Assembly (NCBI GenBank): GCA_016788635.1
Contig: JAEUSU010000005.1
Coordinates: 150,409-214,408 of the forward strand
DNA length: 64,000 nucleotides
Source of the DNA: Flavobacteriales bacterium
GTDB lineage: Bacteria; Bacteroidota; Bacteroidia; Flavobacteriales_F; PHOS-HE28
Direction of reading: 5' to 3'
Each line of letters opens with the position of its first letter. The stretch's first letter is position 1. Shown here in pieces: positions 1 through 7,945 of the stretch. Made by a program: the position numbers and the translations under genes. The notes below the pieces were generated by a model, which worked only from the letters and a program-made list of their open reading frames with translations, was not told where the DNA came from and made no database searches.

Positions 1-369
1 GGTGATACGCCCGTAAGGCGGCCGGAAGAGGCGGTTGCCGGTGCGCGCCTGGCATTGCAACGTGTCCCGCACATATTCCGAACAGCTGGTGTGCCAGCCG
101 TTCACGTGTGTCTCCGTGTGGTTGCCCACGCCGTGACCTTCCGCGCGAATGCGCGTGTAGATCTCCGGGTGCTGTGCGATGTGCCTGCCGATGCAGAAGA
201 AGGTGGCCTGCACGCCGAGGTCGCGCAGCGTGTCCAGCACCCACGGCGTCAGCTCGGGGATGGGGCCATCATCGAAGGTGAGGTAGAGCACCTTCTCCCT
301 GGCAGGCAGGCGCCGCACCCACCGGATGCCCGGTGGGTGCAGCCATGCCGTGGCCTTCAGGGCGGCCAT
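1..369 (-). CDS. Polysaccharide deacetylase family protein (NodB domain), partial
   Basis: The reading frame runs off the left edge of the window, so only the first 123 codons are present. They hold the NodB deacetylase signature: TFDDG near residue 34, the metal-binding H-x3-H motif (HTETH, about residue 90) and RPPYG near the right end. Family members remove N- or O-acetyl groups from peptidoglycan or surface polysaccharide using a divalent metal. The start ATG lies 7 nt after the stop of the GT117 gene, behind GAGCAGGA, so the two genes are probably co-transcribed. The substrate cannot be inferred. Confidence 0.85.
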   Translation of the reverse strand, partial: MAALKATAWLHPPGIRWVRRLPAREKVLYLTFDDGPIPELTPWVLDTLRDLGVQATFFCIGRHIAQHPEIYTRIRAEGHGVGNHTETHVNGWHTSCSEYVRDTLQCQARTGNRLFRPPYGRIT

Positions 370-376
370 GTCCTGC

Positions 377-3300
377 TCAGAAGCGGGCCCGTATGGTGCG
401 CCGCTGCCCCTGCTCGATCTCGGTGAACTTCTCCTCGTAGGCCGCCTTCAACTCCTCGTAGCGGTTGCGGATGTCATCGGCGATGGGCCGCTGGTACATG
501 GCCGTGCTGCTGGCCAGACGGTCCATCACCGCGTTCGTGATGGCCATCTCGTCCGCCACTTTCACAGCGAAGCGGGTCTCCAGACTGAGGTAGTAGTTCA
601 TGTTCTCGCTCATCACCTGGAAGACGCGCTCCAGCAGCTTATCCGCCTTCTCCATCTCACCCGCCCGGTAGTAGCCTTCCACGATCGGCAGCATGATGCG
701 GTCGAAGGGCACGTTGCGCTCCGGCATGCGCGTGAGCGCGAGGTCCAGCACCTGCACGGCCTCTGCCTTGCGGTCCTCCTCGATCAGTGCATCAGCCAGG
801 TTGGCCATCTGCAGGCGCAGGTTCGTGGTCATGCGCAGGATGTTCTCGTCCAGGTAGATGTCGCCCTCGCTGTCCATGTTGCCCCAGCGGAACTTGTTCA
901 TCACGTTGTCCAGCATCACGTCCGTGCCCACGCGCCCGCTTAAATTCGGATTGCGGTTGCGCGTGAAGATGGGCACCACGCGATACGTGAGTCCCTCGAG
1001 CTGGAAGTGGTTCTGCAGGCCGATGTAGCTGTCCGGGCCGGTGGTCACCGCGAAGTACACGGGGCGGTCCCAGTTGAAGTTGGCCAGCAGGTCCAGCACC
1101 ATCAGGTGGTTCTTCAACACCATCTGGCGGTTCACGGTCCATTGCATGGCATCCGCCATCAGGGCGCTGTCCTTCAAGGCCACGGTACCGTTGGCCAGCA
1201 CGTGCGCCCTGTCCACCGGTACGCTGAAGCGGTTGGTGCGCATGTAGGCATCCTTCTGCCCGTAGCTGAAGATCTCGCGCATGTTGCGGTCGTCCGTGGC
1301 GAACTCCAGCTCCGCCTTCAGGTCGCGGTAGGGGGCGTTCTCATCCTGCGGGGGGAAGAGGGCCACCACGTCGCGCGTGCCCTGGCGGTACTTCTCAGGT
1401 GCCATGGCGAAGGGCACCGGGGCGCTCTCATACGCCTGCCGGCGCATCTGATCGATGTACCAGTCGGTGTTCAGCAGGCTCAGGTTCACCACGCGCACAT
1501 CGGTGCGGATGCCCTCCACCTCCTGCGCGTACCACAGCGGGAAGGTGTCGTTGTCCCCGTTCGTGAAGAGGATGGCGTTGGGTGCGCAGCTGTTCAGGTA
1601 ATCGCTGGCCAGGTCGCGCGCGGGCACGCGGTTGCTCCGGTCGTGGTCATCCCATTCGGCGCGCACCATCACCACCGGCACCAGCAGGCCCAGTGCGGTG
1701 GCCATTGCGGCGGGTGCGGTATCGCCCTTCAGTACTCGGCCCACGCCGTGCATCACGCCCAGCGCGGCCCCACCGATCACGCCCATGTAGAGCAGGCTGA
1801 AGGAGACGCTGTGGTCGTCGCCGCCCACCTTCTCCACCAGCAGTTTCAGCACGCCCAGGCCCAGCACGGTGCCCACGCCATAACCCAGTTCGCGGATGGA
1901 GATGCCGCGTGCCGCATCGTACAGCGCGTACACCCCAAGGCCGATCCAGATGGCGAAGGCATAGAAAGAGCCCACATAGGCATAGTCACGCTCGCGCGGC
2001 TGGTAGGGGGTCTGGTTCAGGTAGATCACAATGGCCAGACCGGTGAAGAAGAAGAGGAGCAGCACCACGCTCCAATCGCGCAGGTGGCGCGAGAGCTGGT
2101 ACACGAAGCCGATCAGGCCCAGCACCAGTGGTAGCAGGTACAGCTTGTTGTGGCCCTTGTTGTTGGTCATGCTCGGCGGCAGCTGGTCCTGGTTTCCCAA
2201 GCGCTGCGCATCGATGGCCTTGAAGCCGGTCAACCAGTTGCCGTCTGTGATGCCGCCATGCCCCTGGATGTCGTTCTGCCTTCCTGCGAAGTTCCACATG
2301 AAGTAGCGCCAGTACATGAAGTTCACCTGGTAGTCGAAGAAGAAGCGCATGTTCTCGCCCATGGTGGGCTTATGTATGGTGCGGGCCTTGCCATCGCGGC
2401 CGGCATAGCGGATGGGCCTGCCCTTGAAGTCGCTCCATTGCTTGTAGGCGTCGGTGTGCGACTTCTGCGCGCTGTACATGCGCGGGAAGAGCATGGTGAA
2501 CTCCGGTTCGTAATGGATCTCCGTTCCAATGCGCGGATCGGTGATCACGTATTCATGGTCCACCTCATGCCCGGGGTTGGCCTGCAGGAAGTGTTCGGCG
2601 CTCCAGCGGTCGTAGAAGTTGCGCACCGGCCGGCCGTTCTTCTTCACCACCCAGGTGGCGGTGTACACGGGGTTGCCATCGCCGCGCTCGGCGCTGATGG
2701 GCGAATCCCAGAACTGGCCCATCAGCAACGGGCGGTCGCCGTACTGCTCACGGTTCAGGTAGCTCAGCAGGTTGAAGACGTTCTCCGGGTTGTTCTCGTC
2801 GATGGGCGGGTTGGCCGTGCTGCGGATCACGATCATCGCATAGGTGCTGTAGCCGAGCAGGATCACGGTGACGCCGAGCACGATCGTGTTCAGGATGTCC
2901 TTGCCGCTGCGCTGCGTGTGCCGCAGGGCCCAGGCGATGCCGCCCACCAGCAAGAGGGCATATACCAGGATCCCGGTGTTGAAGGGCAGGCCGAAGCCGT
3001 TCACGAAGAGCAGCTCGAACTTGCCCGCAAGCTTCACCACGCCCGGGATGATCACGGCCTGGATGACCCCAAGGATGAGCGCGCTGATCACCAGGGTCCA
3101 CAGGATGCCCTTGCGCGAAGGCGTGTACTTCTTGAAGTAGTACACCATGGCGATGGCGGGAATACACAGCAGGTTGAGCAGGTGCACGCCGATGCTCAGG
3201 CCCATGAGGTAGGCGATGAGGATGAGCCAGCGTTTGTTGTGGGGCTGGTCGGCCTCACTCTCCCACTTCAGGATGGCCCAGAACACCACGGCCGTAAAGA

Positions 3301-3751
3301 GCGAGGAGAGCGCATATACCTCACCCTCCACGGCGCTGAACCAGAAGCTGTCGCTCCAGGTGTAGGCGAGGGCGCCCACCGTGCCGCTGCCCAGGATGGC
3401 CAGCACCTGGCCGGGGGTGGGGGCCTCGGCGCCGTCCCGCAGGGCCAGCTTCAGGGCCATGTGGGTGATGCTCCAGAAGAGGAAGAGGATGGTGAAGGCG
3501 CTGGCCAGGGCACTGAGCACGTTCACGGCCACGGGCACGTTCTCGGGGCTCACGAAGGCGCTGGCCACGCGGGCCAGGATCATGAAGAGGGGCGCCCCGG
3601 GGGGGTGGCCCACCTCCAGCTTGTAGGCCGTGGCGATGAACTCCCCGCAGTCCCAGAAGCTGGCGGTGGGTTCGATCGTGACGATGTAGGTCCACGCGGC
3701 CACGAGGAACACCGACCAACCGGTGATGAGGTTCAGGCGCTTGAAGTGCAT
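377..3751 (-). CDS. GT117 / DUF2723 family membrane glycosyltransferase-like protein
   Basis: This is a 1124-aa polytopic membrane protein. The DUF2723 hallmark WDCGEFIATAYKLEVGHPPG-type motif lies at about residues 33-52, directly after the first membrane segment, followed by roughly a dozen hydrophobic segments. A large soluble C-terminal part (about residues 690-1124) contains NGDNDTFPLWY and ends in helical, TPR-like sequence. The family (GT117, related to human TMEM260) belongs to the GT-C/POMT-like O-mannosyltransferase fold and is very common in Bacteroidota. A role in protein O-glycosylation is inferred from family, not shown here. Length is normal. It is the first gene of a minus-strand unit that continues into a polysaccharide deacetylase. 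Confidence 0.88.
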   Translation of the reverse strand: MHFKRLNLITGWSVFLVAAWTYIVTIEPTASFWDCGEFIATAYKLEVGHPPGAPLFMILARVASAFVSPENVPVAVNVLSALASAFTILFLFWSITHMALKLALRDGAEAPTPGQVLAILGSGTVGALAYTWSDSFWFSAVEGEVYALSSLFTAVVFWAILKWESEADQPHNKRWLILIAYLMGLSIGVHLLNLLCIPAIAMVYYFKKYTPSRKGILWTLVISALILGVIQAVIIPGVVKLAGKFELLFVNGFGLPFNTGILVYALLLVGGIAWALRHTQRSGKDILNTIVLGVTVILLGYSTYAMIVIRSTANPPIDENNPENVFNLLSYLNREQYGDRPLLMGQFWDSPISAERGDGNPVYTATWVVKKNGRPVRNFYDRWSAEHFLQANPGHEVDHEYVITDPRIGTEIHYEPEFTMLFPRMYSAQKSHTDAYKQWSDFKGRPIRYAGRDGKARTIHKPTMGENMRFFFDYQVNFMYWRYFMWNFAGRQNDIQGHGGITDGNWLTGFKAIDAQRLGNQDQLPPSMTNNKGHNKLYLLPLVLGLIGFVYQLSRHLRDWSVVLLLFFFTGLAIVIYLNQTPYQPRERDYAYVGSFYAFAIWIGLGVYALYDAARGISIRELGYGVGTVLGLGVLKLLVEKVGGDDHSVSFSLLYMGVIGGAALGVMHGVGRVLKGDTAPAAMATALGLLVPVVMVRAEWDDHDRSNRVPARDLASDYLNSCAPNAILFTNGDNDTFPLWYAQEVEGIRTDVRVVNLSLLNTDWYIDQMRRQAYESAPVPFAMAPEKYRQGTRDVVALFPPQDENAPYRDLKAELEFATDDRNMREIFSYGQKDAYMRTNRFSVPVDRAHVLANGTVALKDSALMADAMQWTVNRQMVLKNHLMVLDLLANFNWDRPVYFAVTTGPDSYIGLQNHFQLEGLTYRVVPIFTRNRNPNLSGRVGTDVMLDNVMNKFRWGNMDSEGDIYLDENILRMTTNLRLQMANLADALIEEDRKAEAVQVLDLALTRMPERNVPFDRIMLPIVEGYYRAGEMEKADKLLERVFQVMSENMNYYLSLETRFAVKVADEMAITNAVMDRLASSTAMYQRPIADDIRNRYEELKAAYEEKFTEIEQGQRRTIRARF

Positions 3752-3881
3752 GTGCTGGAGTGGGTTCCGAAGGATAGGCGGCGAAAATACCCATTGTCCC
3801 CGGGCAGGGATGGAGGGGGCGGAAGTGGGTGAAAGCGAGATCTTGTTAATTTCGCCGCGCTTTTCGCAAGAGAAGCGGCAC

Positions 3882-3954
3882 TGGCCGATGGTGTAACTGG
3901 CAACACGTCTGATTTTGGTTCAGAAGAGTCTAGGTTCGAGCCCTAGTCGGCCAA
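3882..3954 (+). tRNA. tRNA-Gln (anticodon TTG)
   Basis: The 73-nt gene folds as a cloverleaf. The acceptor stem TGGCCGA pairs with TCGGCCA, the anticodon stem TCTGA/TCAGA encloses the loop TTTTGGT with anticodon TTG at 3915-3917, and the T arm has GGTTCGAGCCC. The discriminator base is A and CCA is not encoded. A TTAATTTCG box about 27 nt upstream is a plausible -7 element. A hairpin terminator follows directly, and the 3' end of the tRNA plus that terminator is repeated 103 bp downstream. Confidence 0.95.
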
Positions 3955-3963
3955 CAGGAAAGT

Positions 3964-3985
3964 GAACCCCGCGAAAGCGGGGTTC
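3964..3985 (+). terminator. Hairpin terminator after tRNA-Gln
   Basis: GAACCCCGC and GCGGGGTTC form a 9-bp perfect stem around a GAAA tetraloop, followed by TTCAT. It starts 10 nt after the tRNA discriminator base. An identical hairpin occurs at 4067-4088 in the duplicated copy. Confidence 0.8.
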
Positions 3986-4041
3986 TTCATATGAGCCCGG
4001 CCTGACGCGGGCGAGAAGTTCATCCCGCACGCGCTGCGGGA

Positions 4042-4095
4042 AGCCCTGGTCGGCCAACAGGAAAGTGAACCCCGCGAAAGCGGGGTTCTTCATAT
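4042..4095 (+). repeat. Second copy of the tRNA-Gln 3' end plus terminator
   Basis: These 54 bp match 3939-3992 with one mismatch (3945/4048). The copied segment begins in the 3' half of the tRNA T arm, includes the acceptor-stem 3' strand and discriminator, and ends after the terminator hairpin. The two copies are offset by 103 bp. A partial tRNA 3' end next to an intact tRNA resembles an attachment-site duplication, but the 49 bp between the copies hold no integrase or cargo. Local tandem duplication is therefore equally possible. Confidence 0.85.
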
Positions 4096-4102
4096 TCGGA
4101 GA

Positions 4103-4152
4103 ATGGCCTTCAATGGACCCGATTGACGTCATTCGGGTCCATTGAAGGCCAT
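4103..4152. terminator. Perfect 20-bp inverted repeat between convergent units (bidirectional terminator candidate)
   Basis: The arms at 4103-4122 and 4133-4152 are exact reverse complements. The 10-nt spacer (4123-4132) contains the palindrome TGACGTCA. It lies between tRNA-Gln (plus) and the mtfA-like gene (minus), which converge here. The position suits a bidirectional terminator, but there is no clear T tract, so a REP-type element or protein-binding site is also possible. Confidence 0.6.
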
Positions 4153-4159
4153 GGGGTGG

Positions 4160-4918
4160 CTAGGCCACCTCCGCCGGATCCTGCCGCAGCAGGCCCACCA
4201 GCGCATGGTACACCTCGGGCAGGGCCTCGCGGAACACCCGGGGCTGCTCGAAGAAGTATTCCACCGCCACGGCGAAGAACTCCGCCTGGTTGGTGCCGGC
4301 GTAGTCGCGGAAGTAGTGCGGCTCGCGGGCCTTGATCTTCGCCACCTCGCGGGTGGCCAGCGCCTTCCACTGCGCCAGCAGGCGGGGCTCCAGGAATTCG
4401 TGCTCGTCGTTGCGGATCAGGTTCTCGAACCAGAGCGCATGGGCCATCTCGTGCAGCCCAACGTTGTGGGCATCGCGGCTGTGCGCGTAGCCGTGCACAA
4501 AATCGTCCCACGAGATCACGATCACCCCGGCCTGGGGCCGCACCTCGCCCTGGTGCATGCGCCCGCTGCGCGGGGAGCGGTAGGTGTCCGGGTACACGAT
4601 GATGCGCTGGAAGTGCACCAGCTCCAGGTCCGGGAAGGGGAAGAGCAGCTGCGCGGCACAGGCGGCGATCATCACCTTCATCTCCTCGGCCACGGGCATG
4701 CCCGCGCCCATCCACTCCTTGCGGTGCAGGAAGGCCGAGACCACCGCTTCCACACGGCGCTGCTCCGCGGCAGGCAGCCGCTGGTAGTGGATGGCGTATT
4801 TGGACAGGATGACGCGTTGGGCTGCAGAAAGCTGCACACCTGGCGAACGATGCTTACGGACGAATTCGATGAAATAGGCCACGGCCAGCACCAGGATGAT
4901 GGGGACCAGGATCGACAT
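4160..4918 (-). CDS. mtfA: M90 family zinc peptidase (MtfA-like)
   Basis: This 252-aa protein has an N-terminal membrane segment (about residues 1-16) and then the M90/MtfA peptidase domain. The zinc site HEMAH lies within VGLHEMAHALWFEN at about residue 160, and a downstream EFFAVAVEYFF segment would supply the third ligand region. In enterobacteria MtfA binds the glucose-PTS regulator Mlc; in Bacteroidota the partner is unknown, so only the peptidase assignment is firm. The gene is third in a minus-strand operon; its start is 3 nt after the stop of the preceding membrane-protein gene. Confidence 0.82.
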   Translation of the reverse strand: MSILVPIILVLAVAYFIEFVRKHRSPGVQLSAAQRVILSKYAIHYQRLPAAEQRRVEAVVSAFLHRKEWMGAGMPVAEEMKVMIAACAAQLLFPFPDLELVHFQRIIVYPDTYRSPRSGRMHQGEVRPQAGVIVISWDDFVHGYAHSRDAHNVGLHEMAHALWFENLIRNDEHEFLEPRLLAQWKALATREVAKIKAREPHYFRDYAGTNQAEFFAVAVEYFFEQPRVFREALPEVYHALVGLLRQDPAEVA

Positions 4919-4921
4919 CCT

Positions 4922-5362
4922 TCAGGCCGGAATGCCGTTCAGCCAGAGTTCCACCTTGGCCTCCTTGGGTGCGCGCCAGACCAGGATCGCCAACGCGGCC
5001 ACGGCCGCCAGGTAGGTGCTCCAACGGGCGGTGAGCAGGTAAGCCATGGCGTTGAAGATCACGATGGCCTCCAGCGCGGCCCATTGCAGCACGAGCGCGG
5101 TGCGCAGCGCCAGCGTGCGGGGTGTGCCGGCCGCGTGCGTGGGGATGCGCGGCACCATCCGGCTGAAATTCCAGATCACCAGCGGCGCGCCCATCAGCAG
5201 CAGGGGCGCGGCGAAGCCCAGCACCTCCAGTTCGCCCGCCGCCATGGGCAACACGCCCTGAAAGCGCAGCACCTGCAGCACCGCCAGGAAGAGCGCGCAG
5301 CCCGCGCACAGGGCCAGGTGCAGGATCCGCAGCGAGCGCACGTCAAGAACGGGTGGGACCAT
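4922..5362 (-). CDS. Hypothetical four-helix membrane protein
   Basis: This 146-aa protein is mostly hydrophobic, with about four predicted membrane segments (around residues 10-32, 42-64, 86-108 and 112-130). No recognised motif or family is visible. The start lies 2 nt after the stop of the upstream deaminase gene and the stop lies 3 nt before the mtfA-like start, so it is the middle gene of a tight operon. Function unknown. Confidence 0.7.
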   Translation of the reverse strand: MVPPVLDVRSLRILHLALCAGCALFLAVLQVLRFQGVLPMAAGELEVLGFAAPLLLMGAPLVIWNFSRMVPRIPTHAAGTPRTLALRTALVLQWAALEAIVIFNAMAYLLTARWSTYLAAVAALAILVWRAPKEAKVELWLNGIPA

Positions 5363-5364
5363 GG

Positions 5365-5841
5365 TCAGTAGGGGGTCTTATCGGGTTTGGCCAGCCATTC
5401 GGCGAAGACGGCCTGGGCCTCGGGCAGGTGCACATGCTGCATGGGCAGGCGGCGCGCTTCCACGGGCAGGGGCAGTTCGGTGTAGATCAGGCTGTCGTCG
5501 AAGCCCGCGCGCGCGGCATCGGCGCGGGTGGCGGCGAAGACCACGCGGGCGGGCCGCGCCCAGTAGATGGCGCCCAGGCACATGGGGCAGGGCTCGCAAC
5601 TGGCGTAGAGTGTGCATCCGGTCAGTTGAAAGTCCTTCAGGTGCGTGCAGGCCGCGCGGATGGCCACCACCTCGGCGTGGGCCGTAGGGTCCTTGGTACC
5701 GAGCACCCGATTGTGGCCGCGGCCGATCACCACACCGTCCTTCACGATCACGCAACCGAAAGGGCCGCCCTCGCCGTGTTGCATGCCTGCGCGCGCCAAC
5801 GCGATGGCTTCGTGCAGGTAGTGTTCGTCAAGGGTGTGCAT
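5365..5841 (-). CDS. guaD: Nucleoside/guanine deaminase family protein (GuaD-like)
   Basis: This 158-aa protein belongs to the cytidine/deoxycytidylate deaminase fold. Zinc ligands and the catalytic Glu are in HAEVVAI (about residues 60-66), and the second zinc motif is PCPMC in the SCEPCPMCLGAIYWA region. Overall length and the C-terminal FAEW-type tail resemble bacterial guanine deaminase more than TadA; a separate TadA is encoded at 56268. The Met at 5841 was chosen over an upstream in-frame Met because a TATCTTGC promoter box ends 6 nt before it and the family begins there. It heads an operon with a membrane protein and the mtfA-like peptidase. Confidence 0.8.
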   Translation of the reverse strand: MHTLDEHYLHEAIALARAGMQHGEGGPFGCVIVKDGVVIGRGHNRVLGTKDPTAHAEVVAIRAACTHLKDFQLTGCTLYASCEPCPMCLGAIYWARPARVVFAATRADAARAGFDDSLIYTELPLPVEARRLPMQHVHLPEAQAVFAEWLAKPDKTPY

Positions 5842-5847
5842 CGCGAA

Positions 5848-5875
5848 GCAAGATACCGGGCACCGGCTAACTTGC
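5848..5875. promoter_or_regulatory. Divergent -7 boxes for the guaD-like and yjgN-like genes
   Basis: On the minus strand TATCTTGC (5848-5855) ends 6 nt before the guaD-like ATG. On the plus strand TAACTTGC (5868-5875) ends 12 nt before the yjgN-like ATG. Both resemble the Bacteroidota -7 element (TAnnTTTG). No convincing -33 TTTG is visible for either. Assignment rests on position and on recurrence of the same box elsewhere in the window. Confidence 0.45.
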
Positions 5876-5887
5876 CCAGCGCCGCTC

Positions 5888-6844
5888 ATGGATCACCTCA
5901 CCCCACCCCGCCCGGTCCTCTCTTTCCACGGCAATGGTCGTGACCTCTTCGTGGTGGTCATCGTCAACTGGCTGCTTACGCTGGTCACCTTCGGGTTGTA
6001 CTACCCCTGGGCCAAGGCGCGCAAGCTGCAATACCTCTACCAGCACACCGAGCTGGCCGGCCATCCCTTCCATTTCCATGGCACGGGGCGCGAAATGTTC
6101 ATTGGCTTCATCAAGGCCGTGGTGCTCTTCGGCATCATCATCGCGGGCGCCTTCGCGCTGGGCTACCACACCATTCCGCAACTGGGCCAGCTGGTGGTCT
6201 TTGTCGCGGGCCTCATCCTCTTCCCGCTCATCGTGCACGGCACCCTGCGCTACAGGCTGGCGCGCAGCTCGTGGCGCGGCATCCACTTCGGCTATAGGGG
6301 CGAGCGCTCCGCCCTGTACACGCTCTGCCTGCGCGAAGGGCTCGCCGTGCTGCTTACCCTGGGTTTCTACCTGCCGTGGTTCATCATCGCGGTGCGCAAC
6401 TACACCATCGGTCACATGCGCTACGGCGATTCGCGCTTCGCCTACAAGGGCAATGGCGGCGACCTCTTCCTGCTCAATCTGAAGGGGCAGCTGCTCACCA
6501 TCTTCACCCTCGGGATCTACTGGTTCTGGTGGCGCCGCGATCGGTTCCATTACTGGGTGGACCATTTCAGCTGGTCCGTGCCCAACGGCCCCACATTGCG
6601 TTTCCGCGGCACGGCAAGGGGTGAAGGCTTCTTCAAGCTGCTCGTGGGCAACGTGCTGCTGGTGGTCTTCACGCTGGGCATCGGCATCCCCTGGGCGCAG
6701 GTGCGCTATATGCGTTTCAACTTCCGCCACATTGAAATGGTGGGCGAGGCGGACCTTGATGCCATCGCGCAGACCGAGGCGGAGCACAAGGATGCCACGG
6801 CGGACGACCTCGGCGACCTCATGGACATCGGCATCTTCCTGTGA
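5888..6844 (+). CDS. YjgN family (DUF898) membrane protein
   Basis: This 318-aa inner-membrane protein has about six to eight hydrophobic segments. An F/Y-x-G-x-G type motif recurs (SFHGNGRDLF, HFHGTGREMF, AYKGNGGDLF, RFRGTARGEGFF), each followed by a TLGxYxPW-like membrane stretch, so the protein is built from internal repeats as is usual for DUF898. Function is unknown in the family. The ATG at 5888 was chosen over 5834 because the domain starts there and TAACTTGC lies 12 nt upstream. The stop overlaps the GTG start of the M48 peptidase by 4 nt, so the two are translationally coupled. Confidence 0.82.
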   Translation: MDHLTPPRPVLSFHGNGRDLFVVVIVNWLLTLVTFGLYYPWAKARKLQYLYQHTELAGHPFHFHGTGREMFIGFIKAVVLFGIIIAGAFALGYHTIPQLGQLVVFVAGLILFPLIVHGTLRYRLARSSWRGIHFGYRGERSALYTLCLREGLAVLLTLGFYLPWFIIAVRNYTIGHMRYGDSRFAYKGNGGDLFLLNLKGQLLTIFTLGIYWFWWRRDRFHYWVDHFSWSVPNGPTLRFRGTARGEGFFKLLVGNVLLVVFTLGIGIPWAQVRYMRFNFRHIEMVGEADLDAIAQTEAEHKDATADDLGDLMDIGIFL

Positions 6845-7941
6845 GCAGCGGCGTGAAAGCGATCTACTACGACGGCCTGGTGAGCAGGCCGCGCGAGGCG
6901 CGTGTGGAGGTGCGCGAGCCGGACGCCCTGCAGGTGGATGTGCTGGATGCCGATGGGCGCGAAGAGGACCGCTTCTACTGGCCCTTGGAGGACAAGGGCC
7001 TGCAATGGGAGCGCAGCGCGGGCGCCCTGCGGCTCAGCTTCGGTGCGCATCCGCGCCGCGTGGTGATCGTGCGCGAGGAGTTGTTCATCCGCGCCTTCGT
7101 ACAGCGTATGCAGTACACCGGCCGCCGGGGTGTGTATGATCGGTTGGTGAGCACGGCAGGACGAGGCCCCATCCTCTTCTTCCTGGGCGTGATCGCGCTG
7201 CTTGTGGCGGGCTACCTGTGGGTCATTCCCTGGGGCGCAGAAAGGCTGGCCCTGCTGATGCCGCGCGACATGGACCGTGAGCTGGGCGAGATGGTGTACA
7301 CCAGCATGGCCGATGAATTGAAGGTGGATAGTGCGCGCACGGCAGCGCTTCAAGCCTTCGGCGATGCGTTGCGATTGAGCGACCACTATGAGTTGAAGTA
7401 CCACGTGGTGGATGATCCGCAGGTGAACGCCTTCGCTCTTCCCGGTGGGCACATCGTGGTGTTCACGGGCATATTGGAGAAGATGGACCGGCCGGAACAA
7501 CTGGCGGGCTTGCTCGCGCACGAGGCCACGCACGTGGAGGCGCGCCACAGCATGCGCGCGTTGGTGCGCGGCATGGGCAGCTACCTCTTCCTGAGCCTGC
7601 TGCTGGGCGACGTGAGCGCCGTGGTGGGCACCGTGGCGCAGCATGCCGACAACATCCGCAACCTGGGCTACTCGCGCGCGCTGGAGACCGAGGCCGACGC
7701 CGTGGGCCAGCAGCGCATGCACGCGAACGGCGTGGACCCGCAGGGCATGGTGTGGCTGCTGGAGTTGCTGGAGGAAGAGGCTGGTGACCTTCCGGAAGCG
7801 GTATCCTTCCTCAGCAGCCACCCGCTCACCAAGGAGCGCATAGAGAAGGCGGAGGAGCGCGCGCAGAAGATGGGTGCGCCGGCTCAAGTGGATACTGCCC
7901 TTGCCGCACCCTTCCGTGTATTAAAAGGGAAGGAGGAGTGA
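6841..7941 (+). CDS. M48 family metallopeptidase, membrane anchored
   Basis: This 366-aa protein begins with GTG overlapping the yjgN-like stop. The N-terminal about 110 residues form a soluble beta-rich region of unknown function; one membrane segment follows (about residues 113-130), then an M48 zinc protease domain with HEATH at residues 227-231 and ETEAD at about 283 supplying the third ligand. The architecture resembles HtpX/BepA-like quality-control proteases. Coupling to a DUF898 protein suggests a joint role in the inner membrane. The substrate is not predictable. Confidence 0.88.
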   Translation: MSSGVKAIYYDGLVSRPREARVEVREPDALQVDVLDADGREEDRFYWPLEDKGLQWERSAGALRLSFGAHPRRVVIVREELFIRAFVQRMQYTGRRGVYDRLVSTAGRGPILFFLGVIALLVAGYLWVIPWGAERLALLMPRDMDRELGEMVYTSMADELKVDSARTAALQAFGDALRLSDHYELKYHVVDDPQVNAFALPGGHIVVFTGILEKMDRPEQLAGLLAHEATHVEARHSMRALVRGMGSYLFLSLLLGDVSAVVGTVAQHADNIRNLGYSRALETEADAVGQQRMHANGVDPQGMVWLLELLEEEAGDLPEAVSFLSSHPLTKERIEKAEERAQKMGAPAQVDTALAAPFRVLKGKEE

Positions 7942-7945
7942 CTGG

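Noticed and set aside
2150..3832. A 560-aa plus-strand ORF opposite the GT117 gene
   Set aside because: It mirrors the codons of the real minus-strand gene; its His/Val/Gln-rich composition is typical of antisense frames in GC-rich DNA and shows no domain.
3939..4095. An integrated mobile element at tRNA-Gln
   Set aside because: The repeat copies are only 103 bp apart with no integrase or cargo, so no present-day element is claimed.
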